Shown here piece by piece: positions 34,076-42,882 of a DNA stretch of 51,719 nucleotides (its first letter is position 1; each line of letters opens with the position of its first letter). The position numbers and the translations under genes were made by a program. The notes under the pieces were generated by a model. It searched no databases, had not been told where the DNA came from, and saw only the letters and a program-made list of their open reading frames with translations. The DNA is from CAYNFR01 sp964396595 (lineage in GTDB: Bacteria; Bacteroidota; Bacteroidia; Chitinophagales; Saprospiraceae): assembly GCA_964396595.1 (NCBI GenBank), contig CAYNFR010000025.1, forward strand, positions 1-51,719. Direction: 5' to 3'.

Positions 34076-35419
34076 ATGCGTATTCTTATCATAGGCAATG
34101 GAATCAGTGGAATCACTACTGCACGTCACATTCGAAAGAATAGTGATCATCAGATCAGCGTGATTTCATCCGAAACGATGCATTTTTACTCACGCACCGC
34201 GCTGATGTATCTTTACATGGGGCATATGCGATATACGGATATAAAGCCCTATTCGGATGATTTCTGGACACAAAATCGTATCAATCTGATCTTTGATCAT
34301 GTCGTCAGTATTGATGTGATTGATAAGCGAGTAGTTCTCAGATCCGGCGGGATTGAGAAATTTGATAAGTTGGTTCTTGCCTTGGGATCGAAGTATAATT
34401 TATTTGGCTGGCCGGGGCAAGATCTTAAGAATGTAGGTGGGTTATATAGCATCAATGATCTTCGAAGACTAGAGGCAGCTTCGTCAAGTATAAATCGAGC
34501 TGTGATAGTCGGTGGTGGCCTTATCGGTATAGAACTCGCCGAAATGCTTTTAAGTCGTGGTAAGACCGTGACAATGCTTGTCCGCGAAGCGCAATATTGG
34601 GACAATGTACTACCTGAGGAAGAAGCAGCCATGATCAGCAGACATATAAAGGCACATCATATTGATTTGCGGCTTAGTACGAATCTACAAGAAATCAAAG
34701 GGGATCAACAAGGTATCGTAAGCTCTGTAGTAATCTCGGAGACTGGAGAAGAGCTCTCATGTCAATATGTAGGGCTCACAGCCGGAGTAAGTCCGAATAT
34801 CGAATTAGTCAAGGATAGCCCTATTAAAGTGAGTCGAGGAATACTGGTTGATGAATATCTACAGACCAATATCCCTGACATATATGCTGTTGGGGACTGT
34901 GTAGAGTTATTACGGCCTCAGCTCGGCAGAAAAGCTATTGAGGCAGTGTGGTACACGGGTAGGATGATGGGGGAGTGTGCGGCGGCTAATATTCTAGGCG
35001 AGAAGTGTAGCTATGATCCCGGAGCATGGTTTAACTCAGCAAAGTTTCTAGATATCGAATACCAAGTCTATGGTTATGTACCTTCCCGACCCCAAGACGA
35101 CTTAGATAGTCTATACTGGCAGCATCCATCTAAAGAAATAGCCATAAGATTAGTGTTCAGAACAAATGACATAGCCTTAATCGGTATTCATGCTTTGGGT
35201 ACGAGGTTAAGACAAGATGTATGTACCGCTTGGATCAATCAAGGTGTTTCTCTGTCGGAAGTAATCAGGACATTTGACCGGGCTGGATTTGATCCGGAGT
35301 TTTATGAAAAACATAGCCATGCTCTTGTCGATTGTTTTAATCAACGATTTGGAGAGCAATTGAGCTATCCCGCACCCAAAGGGTGGAGTCGTATTATTTC
35401 ATTCTTTAAAAAAGTATAA
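34076..35419 (+). CDS. NAD(P)/FAD-dependent oxidoreductase
   Basis: Two-dinucleotide-binding flavoprotein of 447 residues, like the reductases for rubredoxin or ferredoxin and the FAD domain of nitrite reductase. Seen: FAD-binding ILIIGNGISGITTARHIR (3-20), YSRTALMYLYMG, DKLVLALGSKYN (about 98-109), NAD(P)-binding AVIVGGGLIGIELAEMLLSRG (about 142-162), LTAGVSPNIELV, and NIPDIYAVGDCVELL (about 263-277) for the flavin. The C-terminal 130 residues resemble the reductase dimerisation domain. No CxxC active site of the thioredoxin-reductase type. It ends 3 nt before the membrane iron-sulfur protein, so the two are surely coexpressed; it probably transfers electrons between NAD(P)H and that protein. 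Physiological acceptor unknown. Confidence 0.88.
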   Translation: MRILIIGNGISGITTARHIRKNSDHQISVISSETMHFYSRTALMYLYMGHMRYTDIKPYSDDFWTQNRINLIFDHVVSIDVIDKRVVLRSGGIEKFDKLVLALGSKYNLFGWPGQDLKNVGGLYSINDLRRLEAASSSINRAVIVGGGLIGIELAEMLLSRGKTVTMLVREAQYWDNVLPEEEAAMISRHIKAHHIDLRLSTNLQEIKGDQQGIVSSVVISETGEELSCQYVGLTAGVSPNIELVKDSPIKVSRGILVDEYLQTNIPDIYAVGDCVELLRPQLGRKAIEAVWYTGRMMGECAAANILGEKCSYDPGAWFNSAKFLDIEYQVYGYVPSRPQDDLDSLYWQHPSKEIAIRLVFRTNDIALIGIHALGTRLRQDVCTAWINQGVSLSEVIRTFDRAGFDPEFYEKHSHALVDCFNQRFGEQLSYPAPKGWSRIISFFKKV

Positions 35420-35422
35420 ACC

Positions 35423-36946
35423 ATGTCGCAGATTTATAAAAGTTTATCAATTGCTGAGCCAGATCCGCAAGGTCTCAGCAGTGTTCAAAAAATAGCTTCA
35501 TTATTGGGTGCTGTAGGCCTGGTTATTTTGGTTTTAGGTGTTTTTAATTTTAGGATAGGCGAGGGAATCACAGATCTGCTTTTAAGTATATTTTTAATCA
35601 GCGCGGGTGTTGTCATCTTTGCGTGGGACAGATTCGGAAAGGGATTGCCGGGTATTCGCAACAATGATATTTGGGCAAGTGGCTGGACGGGACGTGGATT
35701 GATGGGATGGTTTACGGGTATCTTCATCACTTCTTTTTATGTGGTCTTATATTGGTTTCCGGGCTTATTGGGCTTGGGAGAAAATGGCAATCATAATGCG
35801 GGTCTTATTAGCATCTTCGATCCTTTATCTTATTTTTTAAAACAACAAGCGGCTAGTCAATGGTTTGTATATGGGGCTCTTTACACCTTAGCGATTTTAA
35901 TTTTTGGGGTACGATTTATTTTTAAATATAGACACAATCGGTATCAGGTCTTGCGCACATGTAGTGTGATGTTTTTTCAACTTGGATTTGCATTTTTAAT
36001 ACCGGAATTAATGCAGGCATTACATTATCCCTATTATGATTTTAAAAATATGTGGCCACTTAATTATTATTTTTTTGACGAGTGGAGTATCAGGGGTATG
36101 TTATCCAGTGGTAGCGTGGGTATGTTAATGATAGGATCGGGCTTGTTTTTAATTTTTGTGCTGTCGCCAATATTGACTTATTATTATGGTAAACGATGGT
36201 ATTGTAGTTGGGTATGTGGTTGTGGAGGATTGGCGGAGACGGCGGGAGATCCATATAGACAGCTATCTGACAAGTCGCTCATGGCATGGCAGATAGAGCG
36301 ATGGATGATCCATGGAGTATTAGTGTTTGTGGTGATTATGACGACAGCTACCTTGTATAGCTTCTTTCACAACAACGGAGAAGGATTTTGGCTGAGCAAA
36401 CTATCTTTTTCAATAATCATTACGCTGGTATTTGCGGTGATAGGGTTTATACTTTTTAAAGGGAAGTTTGGGCTGGAAGCTTTGTCGAGCAATGTAAGGA
36501 AGATAGCACTGAGCGTTATTTTATTTTTGCCATTGGCATTATGGATTAATTATGTAATCGGGAGCGGGAATGCGTTTTTTATTGATGGATATACTTTGCG
36601 CTCTAGTTATGGATTTCTGATAGGAGCGGCTTTCAGCGGTGTGATCGGTGTCGGGTTTTATCCTATCATGGGTAGTAGAGTATGGTGTAGATTTGGCTGC
36701 CCTATGGCAGCTATTTTGGGTATTCAGCAACGTTATTTTAGCAGATTCAGAATCACGACTAATGGCGGTCAGTGCATCTCTTGTGGTAATTGCTCTACCT
36801 ATTGCGAGATGGGTATAGATGTCAGAGCGTATGCCCAGAAAGGTCAGGATATTCTCAGAGCGAGTTGTGTGGGTTGTGGTGTTTGTTCAGCAGTATGTCC
36901 CAGAGGGGTACTAAAACTCGAGAATAGAAGAATTGAGTCGGATTGA
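35423..36946 (+). CDS. NapH/NosR-like polytopic membrane protein with two 4Fe-4S clusters
   Basis: Inner-membrane electron-transfer protein of 507 residues. About seven to nine hydrophobic helices are seen, e.g. IASLLGAVGLVILVLGVF (about 25-42), WFTGIFITSFYVVLYWF, LMIGSGLFLIFVLSPILTYYYG and ALSVILFLPLALWINYVIG. Cys motifs typical of NapH/NosR/CcoG proteins: WYCSWVCGCGGLAETAGDP after a helix (about 262-280) and VWCRFGCPMAAI (about 422-433). Two ferredoxin-type clusters near the C-terminus: CISCGNCSTYC (about 453-463) and CVGCGVCSAVCP (about 481-492). There is no N-terminal FMN domain as in NosR. Partner of the FAD oxidoreductase; likely moves electrons between the quinone pool or a cytoplasmic donor and an unknown target. 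No nos, nap or cco genes nearby. Confidence 0.88.
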   Translation: MSQIYKSLSIAEPDPQGLSSVQKIASLLGAVGLVILVLGVFNFRIGEGITDLLLSIFLISAGVVIFAWDRFGKGLPGIRNNDIWASGWTGRGLMGWFTGIFITSFYVVLYWFPGLLGLGENGNHNAGLISIFDPLSYFLKQQAASQWFVYGALYTLAILIFGVRFIFKYRHNRYQVLRTCSVMFFQLGFAFLIPELMQALHYPYYDFKNMWPLNYYFFDEWSIRGMLSSGSVGMLMIGSGLFLIFVLSPILTYYYGKRWYCSWVCGCGGLAETAGDPYRQLSDKSLMAWQIERWMIHGVLVFVVIMTTATLYSFFHNNGEGFWLSKLSFSIIITLVFAVIGFILFKGKFGLEALSSNVRKIALSVILFLPLALWINYVIGSGNAFFIDGYTLRSSYGFLIGAAFSGVIGVGFYPIMGSRVWCRFGCPMAAILGIQQRYFSRFRITTNGGQCISCGNCSTYCEMGIDVRAYAQKGQDILRASCVGCGVCSAVCPRGVLKLENRRIESD

Positions 36947-37025
36947 TATCTCAAGTCATTTAAATCTTCATTTGTCTGCCGTTTTGTCCGTCTTTAAGCA
37001 TTAATAGGACACTAGTGTAAATCAC

Positions 37026-38246
37026 TTAGCTTTCTGAATATAATTTGTCGCCTACCAATATTTTGCTATATGCGAGCAGACCGTATTCAAAGCAATCCAT
37101 GGCTTGCGCCAATGCTTCTACACCCAGAATGAAGGCTATTCTTACCTGTTTTTTACCCAGCGCACCGTGATAATAAAAACCTGCTCCGGGAGCTATCATC
37201 ACTGTCTGCCCCTTATAGCTGAAATCGCTGAGCATCCATTTAGCGAAACGATAGCAGTCGTCGATAGGCAACTCAGCCATGATATAAAATGCAGCTCCCG
37301 GTTTGTAGCATTTAACCCCAGGCATCTTTATTAGTCTGCTATACAAGTAATCTCTTCTGTCTTGATATTCTTTTTTGACAGCAGACAGATATCCATGGCG
37401 GTCTTGAAAACAAGCCTCTGCGATATATTGGCCGATGGCCGGAGGGCATAGCCGCAGTTCTGCATATTTTAGGATAGCCTGTAGCAGAATCTTATTGCGC
37501 GTGACAAGAAATCCGACTCTTGCACCGCAGGCACTAAACACCTTCGAAATAGAATCAATGACCAATACTTGCTCTCTGACATTGGTGAAATTCAGCACTG
37601 ATGTAAATTTCGTATCATAGCAGAATTCTCTATAAACTTCATCTACGAGTAAGAATAAGTCATAGTCAGCCACGATCCCCGCTATGGCTTCGAGTTCCTG
37701 AACTGTATAGAGACAGCCTGTGGGATTACCGGGGTTGCATAGAAATATACCCTTAGTGCGTGGTGTAATTAATTTTTCAAATTCAGAAGGATGCGGCAGG
37801 GCGAATCCATTTTCAATTGAACTAGCGACCGCTACTAGTCTCACACCGGATACATGTGCAAAGCCCAGATAGTTGGCATAAAAGGGCTCCGGAATTATCA
37901 ATTCATCACCTTCATTAAAGCATACACTCAAGGCCATAGAAATGGCTTCTGATGCGCCAGTAGTGACTAGTATATGTTCATGAGATAGATCCGAAGTATA
38001 TTGCTGATAGTATGCTGCAACCGTTTTTCTCAAACTTAGACTGCCCTCGGAATCGCCATATTTTATTGTGTCGTTATCGTAGTTTCTGAGGTTTTGGATG
38101 GCATTGCCAGGTGTGGGAATATCCGGCTGGCCTATGTTGAGATGATGTACAGTTACTCCCTTTTCTTTTGCTGCTCGCGCAAATGGAGCAAGGCTTCTAA
38201 TGGGACTCTGGCCAAGGCTGGATGCGCGATGCGATAATGAAGGCAT
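37026..38246 (-). CDS. Pyridoxal-phosphate-dependent class I aminotransferase
   Basis: Fold-type I aminotransferase of 406 residues. Seen: LNIGQPDIPTPGNAIQNL (about 32-49), ILVTTGASEAISMALSVCF, IIPEPFYANYLGFA, GIFLCNPGNPTGCLYTVQEL, FLLVDEVYREFCYD with the cofactor Asp, the Schiff-base Lys in IDSISKVFSACGARVGFLV (about 235), and a C-terminal PGAGFYYHGALGKKQVRIAF with the substrate-binding Arg. It looks like the aspartate/aromatic aminotransferase group; substrate not resolved. ATG 38246 is chosen over 38294 because an exact -7 box lies 24 nt before it, downstream of the other candidate. Confidence 0.9.
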   Translation of the reverse strand: MPSLSHRASSLGQSPIRSLAPFARAAKEKGVTVHHLNIGQPDIPTPGNAIQNLRNYDNDTIKYGDSEGSLSLRKTVAAYYQQYTSDLSHEHILVTTGASEAISMALSVCFNEGDELIIPEPFYANYLGFAHVSGVRLVAVASSIENGFALPHPSEFEKLITPRTKGIFLCNPGNPTGCLYTVQELEAIAGIVADYDLFLLVDEVYREFCYDTKFTSVLNFTNVREQVLVIDSISKVFSACGARVGFLVTRNKILLQAILKYAELRLCPPAIGQYIAEACFQDRHGYLSAVKKEYQDRRDYLYSRLIKMPGVKCYKPGAAFYIMAELPIDDCYRFAKWMLSDFSYKGQTVMIAPGAGFYYHGALGKKQVRIAFILGVEALAQAMDCFEYGLLAYSKILVGDKLYSES

Positions 38247-38270
38247 AGTTACTGATTCATGATTCGGCCG

Positions 38271-38278
38271 CAAAGATA
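38271..38278 (-). promoter_or_regulatory. -7 box of the aminotransferase gene
   Basis: Reverse strand TATCTTTG, an exact TAnnTTTG match ending 24 nt before the ATG at 38246. It decides the start: the ATG at 38294 would lie upstream of the promoter. Confidence 0.6.
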
Positions 38279-38361
38279 TGCGGATTCCATACATTTCGAA
38301 TCATCGATGAGCTGCGCTTATTCATATATTTAGATCAATGTCTTGGCAACTTACTGCATTA

Positions 38362-38973
38362 TCACAAGGTAACAAATCGATATCCTGATACCAGTCTTTC
38401 TTCTATAAATTCTGAAAGTGTCTCTTTGCTTTTATGCCATGCATATGGAGAATCATGACAAACCACTATGTCTCCGGCCTTTATATTTTTATAATTCTGT
38501 CTCAGATGATCGGAAGAAATGTTTTTGTCAAAATCTCCAGTCAAACTCGACCACATGATTATGTCAGCCTTGTTGATTAAAGCACGGTATTGCCTGTATG
38601 TAAGTCGCCCGTATGGCGGGCGAAAAAGGGTAGTATTAAGATCACACATAGATTTCATTGCTGCTTCGACATACATGGCTGTAGAGGTACGCCATCCGTT
38701 GATATGCCTGATACCATGTGCACCAATGCTATGTCCATCCTCTTTGATTACATCTACCAATGATGTGTGACTTGTGGCTTGCTCACTCAAGAGAAACATA
38801 GTTGCTCGGACATCATATTTCTTAAGTAGTTCCAATAGTAGAAGGGTGCTATCTGGATGAGGCCCATCGTCAAATGTTAAGGCTAACTGCGGTGATTCGT
38901 AGGCTTCCAGACTCCATCTAATGCTTGGAAAAAAATGTGGCAAGAAAAAAGGAACACGTTTAGGATACCACAT
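38362..38973 (-). CDS. Polysaccharide deacetylase (NodB homology domain)
   Basis: Carbohydrate esterase family 4 domain, 203 residues. Seen: LALTFDDGPHPDSTLLLLELLKKY (about 28-51; the catalytic-base Asp and metal Asp are in FDDGP), ATMFLLSEQA, HSIGAHGIRHINGW with the two metal His (His-x5-His spacing differs little from the family HxxxH), FRPPYGRLTYRQYRAL with the catalytic Arg, and DIVVCHDSPYAW with the late catalytic His. The N-terminus (MWYPKRVPFFLPHFFPSIRW) is hydrophobic but not a standard signal peptide, so a cytoplasmic-face or weakly anchored enzyme is possible. Likely removes acetyl groups from peptidoglycan or an exopolysaccharide. The aminotransferase gene follows on the same strand with its own promoter. 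Confidence 0.88.
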   Translation of the reverse strand: MWYPKRVPFFLPHFFPSIRWSLEAYESPQLALTFDDGPHPDSTLLLLELLKKYDVRATMFLLSEQATSHTSLVDVIKEDGHSIGAHGIRHINGWRTSTAMYVEAAMKSMCDLNTTLFRPPYGRLTYRQYRALINKADIIMWSSLTGDFDKNISSDHLRQNYKNIKAGDIVVCHDSPYAWHKSKETLSEFIEERLVSGYRFVTL

Positions 38974-39010
38974 GACAGTGGAAATTATCAGTTACATTTA
39001 ATATTTCCAT

Positions 39011-39352
39011 TTACGCCTTGCGGACAAATTCTGACTTAAGCGCCATAGAGCCGAAGCCATCAATCTTGCAGTCTATGTTATGATCGCCTGAGCTTAGTCT
39101 AATGTTTTTAACTTTCGTTCCTGCCTTAACAGGCCTGAGAGAGCCTTTGACAGGTAAATCTTTGATAACAATTACAGAGTCACCTTTTTGCAAGAGGTTT
39201 CCATTGGTATCTTTAACGATTAGCTCTTCAGAATCTGAAGTTTCTGCTGGATTCCACTGATGTTCGCACTCTGAACACAGGTAATTTATTTCGTCAGATG
39301 GGTAGCTGTATGGGGATTGACAAGTGGGGCAGGGTAACATTGAGTCTGACAT
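39011..39352 (-). CDS. yjdM: Zinc-ribbon PhnA/YjdM family protein
   Basis: Small protein of 113 residues from ATG 39352, closely matching the E. coli YjdM (PhnA) pattern. N-terminal zinc ribbon: LPCPTCQSPYSYPSDEINYLC and CSECEHQWNPAE, with two CxxC pairs. C-terminal domain: ELIVKDTNGNLLQKGDSVIVIKDLPVKGS, GTKVKNIRLSSGDHNIDCKIDGFGSMALKSEFVRK. Despite the name it is not a phosphonate hydrolase, and no phn genes are here; function is unsettled. An exact -7 box lies 28 nt upstream (39381-39388). Confidence 0.92.
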   Translation of the reverse strand: MSDSMLPCPTCQSPYSYPSDEINYLCSECEHQWNPAETSDSEELIVKDTNGNLLQKGDSVIVIKDLPVKGSLRPVKAGTKVKNIRLSSGDHNIDCKIDGFGSMALKSEFVRKA

Positions 39353-39380
39353 GATATACAAGCGGTTCGGATAATTGATA

Positions 39381-39388
39381 CAAAGGTA
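39381..39388 (-). promoter_or_regulatory. -7 box of yjdM
   Basis: Reverse strand TACCTTTG, an exact TAnnTTTG match 28 nt before the ATG at 39352 and 19 nt before the alternative ATG at 39361. Confidence 0.5.
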
Positions 39389-39518
39389 GGAAATATCACA
39401 AAGCTCTTCCTTTGTATGAAGTGCACTGATTTACCCTACACATGGAACACCATAAACCATGATTATCTATTACACAGTAATGATTCATAGTCAAATGACT
39501 TCACTCTTGAAAACATAG

Positions 39519-39526
39519 TATTTTTG
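39519..39526 (+). promoter_or_regulatory. -7 box upstream of gltX
   Basis: TATTTTTG, an exact TAnnTTTG match, 69 nt before the gltX ATG at 39596. It overlaps the TTG at 39524, so that TTG cannot be the start codon of a message made here. Confidence 0.5.
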
Positions 39527-39595
39527 CCACCCGCTGTTGTTGACAAGCAGAGCGAACACTATATAATACTATTTAAGCACTTTGACATTCTAGCG

Positions 39596-41107
39596 ATGAG
39601 TCGATCAATACGCGTAAGATTTGCCCCCAGCCCTACAGGTCCGTTGCATATTGGAGGGGTAAGGACAGCCTTATATAATTATTTATTTGCCAGAAAGCAT
39701 GGTGGAAAGTTTATATTACGTATAGAGGATACAGATCAACTCAGATACGTCCCCGGTGCGGAGAAATATATCATCGATGCGCTCAGATGGTCGGGCTTGA
39801 CATTTGATGAAGGGGTCGACGTAGGCGGTGATTATGGCCCTTATCGACAATCGGATAGGCGAGTTATTTACACTGAGCATGTGAATAAGCTTGTCGCTGC
39901 CGGTCATGCTTATTATGCATTCGACACGCCAGAGGATTTAGAAGAAATGCGACAGCGGTTTACGGCACAAGGGGTGCATAGTCCTAAATATGATCAATCT
40001 GTAAGAATGCAGATGCGCAATAGTCTCACATTGTGTGAAGCTGAAGTACAAACATTATTGGCCAAGGGGGAGAATGTAACAGTCCGGATGAAAGTGCCTG
40101 CAGGCGAGATTATCAGCTTTAATGATGAAATCAGAGGTCGAATCAATTTTGATTCATCAGAACTCGATGACAGAGTGATCATGAAAGCCGATGGACTACC
40201 TACTTATCATCTGGCAAATGTAGTGGATGACAGACTAATGGAGATTTCCCATGTGATCAGGGGAGAAGAGTGGCTATCGAGTACGGCTCACCATGTATTG
40301 CTATACAGATTTTTTGGATGGGAGGAAGAAATGCCTTCTTTTGCCCATTTGCCTTTGATACTTAAGCCTACCGGCCAAGGTAAATTGAGTAAGCGGGACG
40401 GTGCCAAATTTGGTTTTCCTGTCTTTCCATTGGACTGGGTCGAAGAGGATGAAACATTTCCGGGATTTAAGGAGACAGGTTTCCTGGCACCCGCCATGAT
40501 CAATTTTCTAGCTTTATTGGGATGGAATCCCGGTACAGATCAAGAAATATTTGACATGGACACATTGGCGCAAGCCTTTAATATAGAACAGATCAATAAG
40601 TCCGGAGCACAATTCAATTATGATAAGGCCAAATGGTTTAATCAACAGTTCATTATCAATAGTTCTGTGGATTCGCTGTATGAAGAGCTTAAAGATGAAT
40701 TTCCATCGGCTTCTAAGGATTATTTAAATAGCGTTATATCTCTGTTTCAGCCGAGGGTCAATTTCTTGCCGGAGCTAGTGAGCAAGTCACATTTCATGTT
40801 TGATGAAATTAAGGAGTATGATGAGCAGTCCTTTGCGAAAAAATACAAAGCAGAGAATTATGTTCATTTTATGTCCATAGCCAGAATACTTTCGGAATCA
40901 ACAACATGGGAATTAGGAGCCATATCGACCAAGATTAAAAGCTATATCACCGAGAATGGTCTGAAATTTGGAGATGTGATGCCGGTCTTGAGAATATTAA
41001 TTACCGGAACAATGGAAGGGCCGGATCTGATGGAGATGATTTACTTGCTGGGATCAGCTAGCGTGTCAGAAAGAATTATGAATGGCTTAGAGACGCTGGC
41101 CAATTAA
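39596..41107 (+). CDS. gltX: Glutamate--tRNA ligase
   Basis: Class I aminoacyl-tRNA synthetase charging tRNA-Glu, 503 residues from ATG 39596 (MSRSIRVRFAPSPTGPLHIGG). Seen: the HIGG signature (family HIGH), RTALYNYLFARKHGGKFILRIEDTDQ, the Glu-tRNA segment LPTYHLANVVDDRLMEISHVIRGEEW, and the KMSKS-type loop as KLSKRDG (about residue 265). The C-terminal anticodon-binding part is helical (LRILITGTMEGPDLMEMIYLLG). Asn/Gln-type discrimination cannot be read. First gene of a translation cluster with a small gene and glycyl-tRNA synthetase directly downstream. Confidence 0.96.
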   Translation: MSRSIRVRFAPSPTGPLHIGGVRTALYNYLFARKHGGKFILRIEDTDQLRYVPGAEKYIIDALRWSGLTFDEGVDVGGDYGPYRQSDRRVIYTEHVNKLVAAGHAYYAFDTPEDLEEMRQRFTAQGVHSPKYDQSVRMQMRNSLTLCEAEVQTLLAKGENVTVRMKVPAGEIISFNDEIRGRINFDSSELDDRVIMKADGLPTYHLANVVDDRLMEISHVIRGEEWLSSTAHHVLLYRFFGWEEEMPSFAHLPLILKPTGQGKLSKRDGAKFGFPVFPLDWVEEDETFPGFKETGFLAPAMINFLALLGWNPGTDQEIFDMDTLAQAFNIEQINKSGAQFNYDKAKWFNQQFIINSSVDSLYEELKDEFPSASKDYLNSVISLFQPRVNFLPELVSKSHFMFDEIKEYDEQSFAKKYKAENYVHFMSIARILSESTTWELGAISTKIKSYITENGLKFGDVMPVLRILITGTMEGPDLMEMIYLLGSASVSERIMNGLETLAN

Positions 41108-41115
41108 AATAAGGT

Positions 41116-41304
41116 ATGCCAAAAAGATTGTCTAAAAAAGTCGAAGCGGAGGTGCACAAGAAACTCAAGGGCTTTGATATCGGAATTGATCCATTCGGAC
41201 AGATAAAGTCCAATATGCCGATCGAAAAATTAAATAAATTTCTTGATGAGCAAGAAATCGAAATTAAGTCTCTTGAGTCGTCACACATTAATGAAGAAGA
41301 ATAA
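41116..41304 (+). CDS. Small conserved protein between gltX and glyS
   Basis: Protein of 62 residues, highly charged: MPKRLSKKVEAEVHKKLKGFDIGIDPFGQIKSN..., then a helical IEKLNKFLDEQEIEIKSLE. It starts 8 nt after gltX and ends 9 nt before the glycyl-tRNA synthetase ATG, on the same strand, so it is translated from the same message. I recall similar short proteins in other Bacteroidota (KKLSKK...KLKGFDI...FG...) but no function. No signal peptide, no membrane segment, no Cys. Confidence 0.75.
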   Translation: MPKRLSKKVEAEVHKKLKGFDIGIDPFGQIKSNMPIEKLNKFLDEQEIEIKSLESSHINEEE

Positions 41305-41313
41305 CAAGTCATC

Positions 41314-42846
41314 ATGGAATTAAAAGATATTGTTGCACACTGCAAGGAATACGGTTTTGTTTATCAATCAAGCGAGATCTATGACGGTCTGGCAGCTGTA
41401 TATGATTATGGTCCATATGGTGTAGAGCTAAAAAATAATATCAAAGAATATTGGTGGAAGAGCATGGTGCACATGCATGACAATATAGTAGGTATCGATG
41501 CGGGTATCTTTATGCATCCTAAGACATGGAAGGCTTCGGGTCATGTGGATGCATTTAATGATCCACTTGTTGACAATAAGGATTCTAAAAAACGGTATCG
41601 TGCCGATCAATTAATCGAAGGCTATTGCGAAAAGATAGCTGCGAAGATTGACAAGGATGTTGAGAAAGCCAGGGGGCGATTCGGAGCTCAATTTGATGAG
41701 CAACAATTCCGCACGACTAACGACCGTATCATTGAGCGCCAAGCGACAATCGACAGGGTTCTTAAGCAGCTTGCTGAGTACATGGGTGCCGGAAATATGG
41801 AAGGGCTCAAGCAGATGATTGATGATCTCGAAATTGCCTGTCCTGAAAGCGGAAGTCGTAATTGGACAGAAGTCAGACAGTTTAACTTGATGTTTTCTAC
41901 ACAGCTAGGCAATATAGCCGGAGAAGAAAGTCTTCTTTATCTAAGACCTGAGACAGCACAAGGGATATTTGTCAATTTTCTCAATGTTCAAAAAACCACT
42001 CGCCAAAAAATACCCTTTGGTATAGCGCAGATCGGTAAGGCTTTCAGAAATGAAATAGTAGCACGACAGTTTATCTTTCGCATGCGTGAGTTTGAACAGA
42101 TGGAAATGCAGTTTTTTGTCAAGCCGGGTACAGAGATGGAGTGGTATAATCACTGGAAGTCCACGCGCTTGTCATGGCATAAAAATCTTGGTGTCCCAGT
42201 GAGTAAATTAAGATTCCACGATCATGATAATCTGGCACATTATGCTAATGCGGCGGTTGATATTGAATATGAATTTCCGTTCGGTTTCCGTGAGTTAGAA
42301 GGGATACATTCACGTACGAATTTTGACCTCGGCAGTCACCAAGAACTATCAGGAAAAAAACTGCAATACTTTGATCCCGAGATAAACGAGAGCTACGTGC
42401 CGTATGTGGTAGAGACATCGATAGGATGTGATCGCATGTTTTTAGCTCAGGTTAGTCTCGCATTGACAGACGAAAAAGTACCTGATGCGGATGGTAATGA
42501 GAGCATCCGTACGGTTATGAAGCTTCCTGCTCCTATCGCTCCGGTGAAGTGCGCGATTCTGCCCTTGCTGAAAAACAAGGAAGAGCTAGTTAAAGCGGCG
42601 AAAGATGTTACGCAGCAATTGCGTAAGACCTGCTTGGTACAATATGATGACAAAGATGCTATCGGTCGAAGATACCGCCGACAGGATGCCATAGGTACGC
42701 CGTACTGTGTGACTATTGACTTTGATACAATGGAAGATAATACGGTGACAATCAGAGATAGAGACACTCTGGCACAAACTAGAGTCAAAATTGATCAGTT
42801 AAACCGCATTATTGGGGACAGGGTGGATATTGACAATTTGTTATAA
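41314..42846 (+). CDS. glyS: Glycine--tRNA ligase (homodimeric type)
   Basis: Class II synthetase charging tRNA-Gly, 510 residues, of the single-chain alpha2 type (also called glyQS). Seen: ELKDIVAHCKEYGFVYQSSEIYDGL and YDYGPYGVELKNNIKEYWW at the N-terminus (motif 1 region), FNLMFSTQLG, LRPETAQGIFVNFLN (substrate-binding), motif 2 IGKAFRNEI-VARQFIFRMREFEQMEMQFF, motif 3 YVVETSIGCDRMFLAQVSLA, and a C-terminal anticodon-binding domain with KCAILPLLKNKEEL and YRRQDAIGTPYCVTIDFDTMEDNTVTIRDRDT. Follows gltX and the small gene without a terminator. Confidence 0.96.
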   Translation: MELKDIVAHCKEYGFVYQSSEIYDGLAAVYDYGPYGVELKNNIKEYWWKSMVHMHDNIVGIDAGIFMHPKTWKASGHVDAFNDPLVDNKDSKKRYRADQLIEGYCEKIAAKIDKDVEKARGRFGAQFDEQQFRTTNDRIIERQATIDRVLKQLAEYMGAGNMEGLKQMIDDLEIACPESGSRNWTEVRQFNLMFSTQLGNIAGEESLLYLRPETAQGIFVNFLNVQKTTRQKIPFGIAQIGKAFRNEIVARQFIFRMREFEQMEMQFFVKPGTEMEWYNHWKSTRLSWHKNLGVPVSKLRFHDHDNLAHYANAAVDIEYEFPFGFRELEGIHSRTNFDLGSHQELSGKKLQYFDPEINESYVPYVVETSIGCDRMFLAQVSLALTDEKVPDADGNESIRTVMKLPAPIAPVKCAILPLLKNKEELVKAAKDVTQQLRKTCLVQYDDKDAIGRRYRRQDAIGTPYCVTIDFDTMEDNTVTIRDRDTLAQTRVKIDQLNRIIGDRVDIDNLL

Positions 42847-42874
42847 AAAATTAATGACGATATAAAATAAGGTA

Positions 42875-42882
42875 TATATTTG
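42875..42882 (+). promoter_or_regulatory. -7 box of rpsU
   Basis: TATATTTG, an exact TAnnTTTG match, 23 nt before the rpsU ATG and in the 59-nt gap after glyS. Implies a leader of about 16 nt. No Shine-Dalgarno sequence lies in the leader. Confidence 0.65.

Noticed and set aside
38247..38294. ATG at 38294 as start of the aminotransferase
   Set aside because: The exact -7 box at 38271-38278 lies downstream of it, and residues before the 38246 ATG do not fit the family.
39524..39595. TTG at 39524 as start of gltX
   Set aside because: It overlaps the -7 box; ATG 39596 gives the canonical N-terminus just before the HIGH region.
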